This document shows positions 10,318 through 20,284 of a DNA stretch of 64,000 bases, piece after piece (within the stretch, counting starts at the first letter, position 1; the number at the start of each line of letters is the position of its first letter). The translations under genes were made by a program, and so were the position numbers. The notes beneath the pieces were generated by a model. It saw nothing but the letters and a program-made list of their open reading frames with translations, did not search any database and was not told where the DNA came from. Where the stretch lies: positions 16,065,087 through 16,129,086 of the forward strand of contig BTRK01000001.1 in the NCBI GenBank assembly GCA_036245805.1, in the 5' to 3' direction. This stretch comes from Pristionchus mayeri. Lineage: Eukaryota > Nematoda > Chromadorea > Rhabditida > Neodiplogasteridae.

Positions 10318-12888
10318 GCATTACCCCCCCCCCCCCTCTAGCTACCGTACCTCGTGACGACGACGATCAATCCGTTGGCCTTCATCGACCGCAGGATCTG
10401 CATCATCTTGGGTGAGGCGCCGTGTTCTCCGTCGTCCTCGCAGTCGTCCATCCTGAGAGGAACGAGTGCAAATCGATAATCGAGGATTACGGTAGCCAGC
10501 TAATTATTGATTTACGTTCATCCAATCAGTTGAATGCTTACTGGAAGTTATCAATAATCACTGCAATCATTTTAAAAACACTAATATCAAAGAAATTTGA
10601 ATGCTGGAGAAAATCGATAATCGTTCTTTTCATCACCGTAATCTACCGTATGACTCACTGGAACATCTGTCCGTCTTTCTCCGTCCTCACTCGATACGCG
10701 TACATGTTGTGCGTGGCGCGAGCGATCTTGTTGTTCCGCTTCAGCTCGGTGAGCACGCGCTGGACCTGAAGGGATTACGGAAATCGCAAATATTGATTTT
10801 CAAGAATCTAATAAACGATCGATATTTTCAACCATGTAGACAATCTAACAACACGAAGACATGATTATAATTATTGTTGTCTGTCCAACTTCACATTGGT
10901 GCTCCACAACATTAAGGTGTATGAGCCAAGTGTGCAGCGGGATTAAAAAGGGATAAAAATAGCTGGCCTGACCAAATTATTAATACTAAAATTAATTTTG
11001 GAATGAAACAATATTTTTAAGAGCCTACCATAATTAAATAAAAAAACACACCTCTTCCCTCGAGTTGACCCTCGCTATGTGCGCCTGCAAAGTTAATTAA
11101 TTAATTAATTAAATTAGATACTAATTAACATGTCAAATTCATTTTATTTCGTTCGAATGATAAATACAACCTTAACATTGTCGCAAATGCAATAACAAAA
11201 CCTGGAAAAGAAGGTAAAGGGGTAAAGGTAAAGGTAAATCCATATTAAAATATTTTTCAGTCGTCGGGAAATGACTACGCTAGGTTATACGGTGCGGTGA
11301 GGCCTACCGCTGCTAGGATTACGTATCCCTGCCGTCAAAGTGAGAGAGTTAGACTTCTACTGTCCAAACATCATTTGAGAAATATGAAATTTAAAAAAAA
11401 CTGACCTGGAAGGTGCTCTTCCTGTCCAGGAAGATCTCTCCCGTGTGGATGGGAGGACACTCGTCCGTCGATCGATCGACTACCGTATCCTCAGGGGCAG
11501 CGGTGAGGGACCCGCCCTCGATCGATTCGGGAGGCGACTGCAAAAGAAAGCTTCAGGGAGAATCTACTGTGTTTTCAGACATGTATCGCTATTGTCTGTT
11601 CCTACGCTCACAATCGTGAAGATCTATAGACCGCAAGCAAGAACTCAAACATCCTAGCAATACCAATACAATGTCATCACAATGCCATCAAATCTACGCA
11701 CGGAGAACACAATGTATAATGTACTTTAATGCAAAACTAGCATATTTAGAAAAAAAAGAGAAAATATGAAAAATAGCGCACATCGAAGGAGGAGTCTGCT
11801 GGTTCCTGCTCGATTTCCTGGAGGAACTCCGTGACGACGCCAATCCAAACGAAGAGAATCGGACACCCGATATTCTCCAGATACGATTCTGCAATTAGCA
11901 TAATTAATAATCATAAATAGAGCTTAATTTGAAGAATGTTTAGATTTTCCATGATTGAAGCAGCACCAAAAAATGAGATTTTTATGAAGTATTTTAGTTG
12001 TTGCTTTCACAACTCTGTCTCCGCTTACAACAACTCAACATACAAAAACCACATATGTTTTGGGGAAGATATGAATACAATAAATGTAATTGCGCTCTTT
12101 CGAAATATATCTAGTATAACAGCTTGATCAGATACTAAATTAACAAAGGAACTAGGGAAAACTGTTAAACGTACCATCCAGCTGGGAGCTCAGTCGATTC
12201 CTCTGTCCCATGAGCAGCTGCGGGCAGCTAAGCGTGTACTTGGGCGGACTTCTGCAAGAATTCGCAATTTATGACTTTAAACTCTGGCATTTGTTCAGGA
12301 AACTATTCAATATATCTAGGTAATAGCCCAATCAGAATGTTGAAATTGGTCATAATCTTAAATATAGTTTAATTGGTCACAGAATCCGATACTTGCCTCA
12401 AATTCCAGATGAATTACGTGATTGCACGCTTTGATTGCTAACCTTTGATACATTTGATCCTTTGACTGATATAATTTTGTAGAGCCTTTGATTGCTTCCA
12501 AATATTAGTCCAAAGGCTAACCTATTCCTGGAGAACGAACCACGGAATACCAAACAGTTCACAAAATAGGCTGATCGATATTATTCACTGACTGTGAGGG
12601 ATAGTCGGGCGGGAAGAGGACATCCAACCGGATCTTGTCGTCGAATCGGAGCGAAACCTTGTTCACCTTTCGAATTCTTAGTTTAGGAAGAACAAGCCTT
12701 GTCCTAAGAGCTTTAAGCTACGTTAGTTCGACCCTCAGCATCCCGTAAATGTTCTTCAAGAAGCGAATCGGTTGACAATCCCTAACATTAAGCACAGAAG
12801 TGACCTTCACCTCTATCAAGTGGAAGTAGTCCGGGTAGATGGCCTCTATAGCAGCCAGCTCTTCCGCCTGAGCCTCTGCGTCGGCCAT
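9522..12888 (-). CDS. impt-1: IMPACT/YIH1 family protein (RWD + UPF0029), GCN2 regulator
   Basis: Exons on the minus strand: 12888-12811, about 12667-12593, 12251-12175, 11888-11782, 11537-11406, 11084-11052, 10765-10659, 10452-10351 and 9624-9522, about 270 residues, near the family norm. The first exons give an RWD domain (IEAIYPDYFH, then LFPPDYPSQSPPKYTL). The C-terminal half is the IMPACT domain: ARATHNMYAYRV, the signature DCEDDGE, and RWYGGIHLGPDRFRHINN. The family binds GCN1 and so restrains activation of the eIF2-alpha kinase GCN2; it acts in the cytosol. Donor TTCCA/GTGAGT joined to G/ATGGAC restores the DDCEDDGE signature, which fixes that junction. The acceptor of exon 2 is ambiguous by nine bases (12657 or 12667). 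The symbol follows the C. elegans name for the orthologue. Confidence 0.93.
10238..10336. repeat. TA microsatellite followed by a C run
   Basis: About 76 bp of uninterrupted TA dinucleotide (10238-10313) is followed within 10 bp by a run of 13 C (about 10324-10336). It lies in the last intron of the IMPACT gene, about 14 bp from the donor at 10350. It is likely to vary in length between individuals. Confidence 0.97.
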
Positions 12889-13310
12889 TCTGTCAAATTA
12901 CATAATAATAATCGATAATCAAGCGATTAAAAACGGAGAAAACAATCGACAAAGAGGAGAATGAGGTCAGCGATCGCGAAGTGAAGTGAGAAAACACGTG
13001 AATTATCCGCCAATAGTTCTAATATTCGTGGAACGAAATATTCTTATCGTAATGCATTGTATATTGCGAACTGAGCTTTCATGATATTTTGTTCTCGAGA
13101 AATTTCGCTTATCATTTTTTCAGAGCAATCAGTTTTGAAAACTGTTCTTCAGCATTAATCTTCCCAGAATTTATTTCTATTCATTAAATTTGTAAAGTAG
13201 ATTTACTAGTGGAATGACTTTATTCATGAGGTAGGTCAAAGACAGCGGGGAATCAGGATCTATTCATAGTTGGCAGTGTATTTATTACGGTATATATTGC
13301 AATCATGGAG

Positions 13311-16059
13311 TTATTTGATCTTTTTGACCGAGATGGACTGCTTCGGCTGCAAATATCAATTTTTGTATACGTGTAGGTCAAAATGTCAAACCTCAGAGGC
13401 GAATGCCTTCTTGTATCTGTAGAAGGTCGAGATGTGGAAGGACATGAAGAAGCCGGCGATCATGAAGGCTGCAGAGTTCAAAGATCAATATCTCTCTCTC
13501 TGAGAAAAAGATCAAACTCCTACCGGTGATGTGATTAGGCGAGAAGACGTTGATGATCCAGTGGCCGTAGACGTGAAGAACGAAGATGCCAACTTGCACC
13601 TGAGATTGATCTACGGTTACGGTAACATTAATCGATATCTTTCATTTCTTCCTCCTACTCACAACGAGTCTCTGCAGGAGATGGGTGAGCTGGAGAGCGG
13701 GAGTGGAGTGTACGGCCACGAGAGAGCCCACGGCTGGCATCAACCTGAATGAGTTGCATCTTCACAAGGATATCTAGTGGAATCCAAATATTTATCTACC
13801 GTAATCGCCACCGTAACCTACGAGCTACAGTACTCACCAGAGCGCGCCGAACACGCGGCACCACATGTAGTGATGCGAGTCGAGGTCGAGGCTGGGCTTG
13901 ATCTACAAAGTCCAAAGATCACATTCAGCACTCTATATTCTAAGCATCTAATAATTACTCGAAACTTTCAAAGATCAAAGATCACTCACCACCAGTTTCA
14001 AGATGTTTTGGGGGAAGGCGAAGTGGAAGATGGCATAGCAGAGGGCGGCGGCGGCGTCCGCGTAGAGGGCGTTTACGAGGTAGCAGGAGAACTTGCTCTG
14101 GGAGATCAAAGATCAACTAATCCTTCACCTCTACCGTATTTTGTCATCTTCCAAATACTGAGGAGAAAATCTACTAGATGCCACTTTGGATCTCCACAGT
14201 GTGAGCGCTCTTGTAAGTTCATTACTTCAGAACCGATTCTATAGCACTCTCTAAGAGAGAGGATGCAACGGAGAGAGTCAGGCCTCGCCTTCCCATCACT
14301 ACCCTATTCACTTACAATCCAGCATTCAACTCTCCTCATAACACACACTCTCTAGCTAGCTATGCAGCAAGAGAGCGTGGAGAGAGGGGAAAGTCAGACA
14401 GTCTTCTTCTCACCTCATTATATCTATTAGCCTCCGCGCTGAGAGCAGCCAGTCTGTCCATCTCCGATTCTTCCTGAACCTTCCAAGTTCAGAGATCAAC
14501 GATCAACGACCACGCACCTCTCTGATGAATCGGATGATCTCCGCTGCCAACCACGCCCCATCGAGGATGAGCGAGGAGGTCACGAACTGAGAAGTTATCG
14601 ATTTCCGTACTGCTTAATTACTGTATTCTATCACTTTACGATAGATACCGTATCCTGAACTACCGTACCTCTGCGGAGATGAGCAGGCCTCTGGTGCTCT
14701 TCTCGGATAGATGCCAGGCAGCGAAGAGACGAGTGAAGAGAACGAAGAAGGCGGAGAGAAGACGTGCGAAGATGAAGGGACGACCTGAGATGATCTTTGA
14801 TCTCTACTTTATGATCTACAGATTGATCCATCGATTCTGTGTTCACTTCTCACATTAGAGTGATATTGTAATAGAAATCTGATGGGCGAACAGAAATATC
14901 TACGTGATCTACCTTGCTTCCCGGGTCCTTGGTGGTGGATCGAAGCAGCGATGGCGACCTGAATATCGATCCATAGTTCTTGAAATCTCTCCGATTCACA
15001 TGCTCTCTCGCAAGTTTGACCATCGAATGAAGAGGAGGGACGATTTCTCCACTCCTTTTCTCATTTTCCAATTATACAGTGCGAGAGAGCGTGCGTAGTA
15101 GGGAGATGCAAAGAACTTACGTGAAAGACTCCCACGTAGCTCTGCATGAACGAGTGCAGCTCATGGAAGTCCCCTTCGACCTACAATCGATAATTCATTA
15201 AAGTGATTATCGATTGATTCATTTATCTAGTATAATCCCTTGACCTATTCATTCCTTGCGAAACTTTGAGGCGCGGGCAAACTTTCTGATTCTCGGAAGT
15301 GAAATCCGATACTTCTTGTCAGTCAATGCAGGAATTCGAATGCGCCGCATATTGCTTACACCAGACGATTTTTTTTGTTTGTTCATTTTTTTGTCATCGT
15401 TTGACAAGAAAAAAATCCCAGCAAGGAGCATCCCGAAGCATTCATTGTATCAGTGAAACCTATTCCATTTTCGGCACTTCTTCGACATTTGGCCCACCCT
15501 CCTGTCCGATATCATTGCTCATTCCATTCCCATCGCAGAGGGGCTGTATGACCGAAAATCACAGAGAGATTCCTAGAAATGAGTTGGGTAGAGGAGGAAG
15601 GAGGAGCGGTGGGCCAAATATCGAAGAAGTGCCCCATTCTCAACGCCAATCTCTGAGAATGGATAAGGTGAGTTTCACACACATATTGAAACAGTTCGCT
15701 GCACTCCTCTATAATTTATGGCCCACTTCATTTATAACAATAACAACAAGATCAACGATCAAGCTCACAGTCCATGCCAGGAGACAAGAGGGATAGATCG
15801 TGAGGATCAGACCGAGCAGAGCGTGGCCACCGACCTGGAATTAATTTCAGGTTCATATCCAGCATTTCTGCTGACTCTCTGGTGTTTCTCTAACTTTCTC
15901 ACGTCAATTCACGTTTCTCTTATTTTCGTGGGATGACTAGGAGTGAGATTCAAATGTTCTCACCTGGGCATAATGCAGGTAGTTCTTGTTGGCCTTGGGG
16001 ATGGGCAGGGCGGATGCCAGTAGGGGAATTGCCACCGCAAGATGGAGAAGGAGACACAT
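13311..16059 (-). CDS. Multipass membrane protein with C-terminal dilysine (KKIK) signal
   Basis: Thirteen exons with continuous phase: 16059-15964, 15834-15769, 15180-15121, 14958-14913, 14784-14669, 14586-14518, 14473-14414, 14097-13990, 13902-13838, 13744-13663, 13599-13524, 13468-13392 and 13346-13311; about 318 residues. ATG 16059 directly follows an acceptor-like AG, so an upstream exon is possible. Hydrophobic segments include MCLLLHLAVAIPLLAS, LLGLILTIYPSCLLAW, LLSAFFVLFTRLFAAW, a segment around FVTSSLILDG, WLMPAVGSLVAV and FMIAGFFMSFHIS. The protein ends in KKIK, a KKXX-type ER-retrieval signal, so residence in ER or early Golgi membranes is likely. A His/Trp-rich part (LDLDSHHYMWCR, HVYGHWIINVF) is notable. 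I do not recognise the family. Confidence 0.82.
15472..15634. mobile_element. MITE-like element, family 2 (copy 1)
   Basis: Terminal inverted repeats CGGCACTTCTTCGACATTTG and its near complement (ATCGAAGAAGTGCC) enclose GGCCCACC on one side and GGTGGGCC on the other; 163 bp. The same termini and size recur at 34383-34552. It lies in an intron of the multipass membrane protein gene. No coding capacity. Confidence 0.92.
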
Positions 16060-18182
16060 CTAGGAGGAAAGGGAAATGTAGAAAATGAATTAAATCTGAG
16101 CATTTTCCAGATAAATCGATGATAAAATGTGAAATTTCGATGATTTCGGGATGGGTGGTTGGAGTCGGGGTTCTTGGATGCCTGAGGGAGACACATCAAC
16201 GCAATTTCAGATAAAAATGGGACAAAATGCAGCTAGAATAGGATATCTCGGACAGCAAAATTGGAGTGATTCTCTCAATTCTGCACAACTTCTCATCGAT
16301 GAAGGATGAGACACATCTAGGACGGTAGATAAATTGAGAAAATGAAAAGATTGCAGCAATTTCGAGGTTATGCGCCAATCACATGAAAATGTAGGCATGG
16401 ATGGGAGAAGTAAGGGTTCCGGGGGCAGTAGTGGTAATTACCGGCTGGTTGAAAGAAGTGGAAAGAGAAGGGACGTCGTGAGAGAGTTGGATCATGTGTC
16501 TAGTGAAAAGAACAACAACAGGAAGAAAAAGCAAACAAAGTAAGCGAGCGGGCGCTCGTTTTCAGTCCCTCCACCCGCTAAGCTCGTTGCCGACGAATTT
16601 GCGAACAATTCACTCTCTGTTTCTCCTCTCCGACGAGAGATCACGCATAAACAAGAGAGTGCAGACATTCAGAGTACGAGAGAGCACTCAGAAACGAGAG
16701 GAAGCAGACAGGCAAACAGATGCTCTCTGTAGTAGGAATCAGCGAGTGAGTGAGGGGGGTGGCCTCCTAACAGGGCACTCCATAGACTCTCTTCGTTTCG
16801 CGTGCTCTCTCGTTTCTCTGACAGACGAGAGAGTGTGCGGATTGGAGAGAGTCACAGCTCGTCACATTCCTTCCGGTTGTATGGACCCATAATTACGCGA
16901 TGCTCGCAACACAACACGGTCACGCGGTTTGAGAGCACTGTCGAATTGAGGGCAGAGGGATCGACGAAGTCGGGAGACAAATAGAAAAAAATCTCTCGAA
17001 ATTATTGAAGTCTTCAGTGATACGAACCTATGTGATGACAGTGGTTTTCTGGGGTACGGAATCTATCCAAACAGCGAATGAGAGCATGCTATCTGTCTTT
17101 TACCTCCGCTAATATTCATGCAAGTTCAACAACAAAGAAATACACGGATAGATTTGTGCTTCTCTAATGTAGTGTGGAAATGCTAGCAGTCTGCAGAGAT
17201 GGATGTTTGGAGACAATCGCATTTCCTAATCTCGAGCCAGCGAGCCTGCAACATAAACCACCCGGGCAGAAGGCAATCTATGGAGAGTGAAGTGGCAGGA
17301 ACCACGGGGTCCTACCCCCTCTCTCCTCAATCCCCCCGAGGCCTAAAGGGGAGGGGGAGGGCTGTTGTTGTTGTGAATGACCGATGTCTGATCGTCTGTG
17401 CTCTCTCACTTATCCCTGATCTCTCGCTCGATTCTGGAGAAGAAGAGTCTCTTTTGCACGCCATCACGAGGAGGGAAGGGAGAGAGATGAAACATAAGTG
17501 GGGGGATTTGAGAGAGAGATCTTTGTTCGGAAAATACATTTTGAGGTAGTGGATCCACTTTCGAAGTGATGATAAGAAATTTTTTTTATTGAGAACGGAG
17601 CATCGAGAACTGAATGAAAGGTGCTGCACGGAAAATTGAGACAATGGATTATCAAACAGCGAGAATTATAGAGTACGTGACAGGCGGCGATCACGTGCTT
17701 GGAACGCAGGTGAAGGAAAGCCTAAGGCCATCAGAGGTAATGGCTTATAAAGGTTAGCATCAGCTGGATAGGTGAGATATCTGAGAAAGATGGTGGGATG
17801 AAAAGGGGATTATATGATTTAATATTGACACGAATATACTGTGAATTCAGGAATCATTACAAGTGATCAATCGAGTAGAGAGAGAAAGGGGAAGAAGAAG
17901 TGATAGATTCAACACAATGGGGGATAACGATACGAATTAAACTTCTTAAAGGAAGCGAGGAATATGATTAATTTAGCAGCAAAGAAGTATGAAATTCTAT
18001 CATTCCGATTATTTATACCCGTCCCCTCAAGTAAATCTGCAATCTCCTTGTCTCATAGACGTACGGTCGTTTCTCGATGTCGTTCATCTGATTCCACTCC
18101 GTGCCCAATCTTATATTTATTTTTTATAAATAAAAATACATTATTTTCATCATTCATCGATTGAAAATTGAGATTACCGTAC
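16060..18182. other. Gene-poor stretch with dispersed GA-rich motifs
   Basis: No exon with splice context is evident. The fragment AGATGTGTCTC, which is the start of the first exon of the adjacent minus-strand gene, recurs at about 16186-16196 and 16304-16316, which suggests small local duplications. From 16600 to 16860 there are at least three copies, in both orientations, of the GAGAGAGCACGC / CTCTCTCG motif. A 132-codon plus-strand frame over this region is low complexity. Confidence 0.5.
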
Positions 18183-18307
18183 CTCTGAAGGATCTGAGCA
18201 TTGCCCAAGTTCGGGTTCGCCTGTACCATCCTGCGGCGCTGCCCGCGGCTCCAAATTTCAAACGCGTCGTAAGAGCAATCGATACCCTCATCCGGAAAGT
18301 TGTCCAT
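18183..18307 (-). pseudogene. Degenerate SOX HMG-box exon
   Basis: The minus-strand frame starting at ATG 18307 contains FEIWSRGQRRRMVQANPN, clearly related to the HMG-box segment of the window's own Sox gene ([18 protein letters not shown], exon 52861-52962). The relic ends at a donor CAGAG/GTACGG at the very same codon and phase as the Sox exon, so it derives from an intron-containing gene and not from a processed transcript. The DNA-wedge Phe-Met is Phe-Glu and the preceding Asn is Asp. I see no second half of the HMG box downstream. It is probably a dead paralogue, though a rapidly evolving short gene cannot be excluded. Confidence 0.72.
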
Positions 18308-19125
18308 TAGTACACGTTGACGGCTCCTGAAGTATTTTCCGGTTATCGATCGATTCTAAGCGCAGAAAAAGATCTGAAACGGATTCTCGGAGCACACATC
18401 GGCCAACGAAAAGGAGAAGAAGATATACCAAAAACAGTTTCAAATGAAAGAAGGAGGCGGGGCTGAGTAGGTGAGGGAGGGAGACAGACGAACGCTCCTT
18501 GCACCACCCAAAAGTGGCGGGAAATTCCTTAATGGGGTCATGAGACCCCCTCTCATCTGTTGCTCAATTACATGGGCCTCTCTGCATGGTTAGCGCGTTT
18601 TGAATAGAGTGCAAACATGAAAATTGTATATTGCACAAAGTTGAGGCATAATTTGTGAACTTTTGTTCCTTTATCTTTCGCAGATTTTCAATGAAGAGGG
18701 CTATCATTGAATACTTCAAATCAGTCCTGACGCGGGACACGTTCCAGCACGAAATTAGCCGAAGTGCTTATTTTTCTCCATTCACCGCAGTGCATACTCA
18801 AGGAACTTGACGCATCCGCATCACTGAAAATTTTAATTTACTATTTTAAAAAATGAGCATCCGGACTAATGTTGGTAGTGGTACCTTATTCTCCGAGTCA
18901 CAGCCAGTCCCTTTGTTCCTACCCGGGCAATGATCATGAAGCTCGGGGCACTCAGCTGTGCGTATACCTACAGTACCCATAAATCATCTTCCAATCGAGA
19001 CCAAAAGCGTTCAACTATGGCGGTACTAAATGTGTCGTAGGGCTGGCTATTTGGTGGTAATCACGGCATCGTCATCCTCTCCCCTCCTCGGGTTTCGTAA
19101 TATGCGAGGGAGAGGCGATTGCGAA
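18308..19125. other. Gene-free stretch upstream of the MITE and LINE
   Basis: No supported exon. A minus-strand patch around 18950-19060 reads AIVERFWSRLEDDLW, vaguely like the integrase-type tail of a DNA-transposon transposase, but a stop follows at once and the match is too short to call. Confidence 0.4.
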
Positions 19126-19246
19126 CTCAGGAGGAGGCGCTCAAGTTGGAATCATCCCTGTTTTATCCTTGGGTGCTTCCCCCTAGGCTAAAGTAAATTA
19201 CAAGGTGCATTCATCCCTGTATCCAACTTGGGCGCCTCCTCCTGAG
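19126..19246. mobile_element. MITE-like element, family 3 (copy 1)
   Basis: Ends CTCAGGAGGAGGCGC and GGCGCCTCCTCCTGAG are inverted repeats, with CAAGTTGGAATCATCCCTG and ATCCAACTTG inside; 121 bp. Two longer copies of the family lie in the intron 4 positions of the duplicated F-box genes (26699-26888 and 29871-30059). This copy directly abuts the 5' part of the LINE. Confidence 0.9.
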
Positions 19247-19274
19247 AAGTCGCAATGAACACCTAATACTCCTC

Positions 19275-19336
19275 TCTTCACTCTCCTCTCTTCCCTCACT
19301 CTCCTCTCTTCCCTCACTCTCCTCTCTTCCCTCGCC
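19275..19336 (+). repeat. LINE 5' tandem repeats
   Basis: Three successive copies of a roughly 20-bp pyrimidine-rich unit (CTCTCCTCTCTTCCCTCA) lie within the 5' untranslated part of the LINE, before ORF1. Repeated monomers at this place are common in LINEs and may take part in promoter activity; that role is inference. Confidence 0.85.
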
Positions 19337-19455
19337 GCGATAGGGTGACCTCTTCCTCTCTCTCGCGCGACCCAATCGATACTACGTGACTATTTAGCAC
19401 TTGTTTCGTTTTTCTTCTAATTCTATTGTATATTTTCACTCCCTCTTATTAATTA

Positions 19456-20267
19456 ATGACTAAGCGTAAGTTCCCCTCCCCTTCCTCTGCCCTGGACGAA
19501 ATGCTGCCGGTCTCTGTTCCCGATCCGGGTGAACTCCTTCGAGGTATTGGCAGATACCTCGATTCCCTCTCTCATGATGAGAAGGGAAGTTCCCTCGCTC
19601 TGCTGCTCGGTACTTGTGCCCAGCAGATGAAAGAGCTAATGGCTAGATCGACCACCTCCATCGATGATGCCATTGAGAGGGACAAGAGGATTCGCTCGGT
19701 GGTGGTTCAAGGGCTCCCTGAGTCTACTGCGACGAAGGCCAGTGAGAGATTGTCGGATGACACTGCCAGAGTCATCGACATGCTAGACCTCGCTGAGCTG
19801 GAGCATAGACCGGCTGCTGCTTTCCGAATGGGTGAGAGAAGGGATAACCGCCCCCGCCTTCTCAAAGTAATGTTCCATTCCCGCTCCGCCAAATCTCCTT
19901 CCTGTCCCATTCCCGCACCGTTACTGCCAACTTCCCCAATGTGTATGTTCGCCCCTCTATGACCAAGGCTGAGCGTGAAGCCGCCTACCAATTACGAGTG
20001 AAGAAACGGTCGATGATAGCAGACGGAAAGGACATGATGATCTACGGGGGCTCACTCATCGAGAAGTCACAACTTGAAGCAATGAAGAAGTCTCTCCGCC
20101 ACCCTCGCTCCCAGAACTACGATAAGTCTCGCACTTCCGCCCATCCCACTCTCGTTCCCTCCGCCACCACTCAGTCCCTCTTCTCCAAAATGCCTTCCCT
20201 CCTCGATTCTGCTCCCACTACACCCATCACTACTACTCCCAACTCAGTCGCCCCTCCTTTAAACTAG
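19456..20267 (+). pseudogene. LINE ORF1 (nucleic-acid-binding protein), one frameshift
   Basis: Starts at ATG 19456 (MTKRKFPSPSSALDEM). Residues around RSVVVQGLPEST and AAFRMGE look like the N-terminal edge of the RRM-like region found in LINE ORF1 proteins of the CR1 group. The frame is lost near 19890-19940, where the first frame ends at 19962; the protein resumes in another frame with NVYVRPSMTKAEREAAYQLR and runs to the stop at 20267. ORF1 proteins coat the element RNA. The shift means this copy cannot make the full protein. Confidence 0.88.
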
Positions 20268-20284
20268 CTCAGCCCGAGCCAGCG

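Noticed and set aside
16494..16892. 132-codon plus-strand open frame
   Set aside because: Composed of the GA-rich dispersed motif and low-complexity sequence; no splice sites in sensible phase.
18940..19060. Minus-strand peptide VERFWSRLEDDLW resembling a transposase tail
   Set aside because: Only about 15 residues before a stop; too short to assign to any transposase family.
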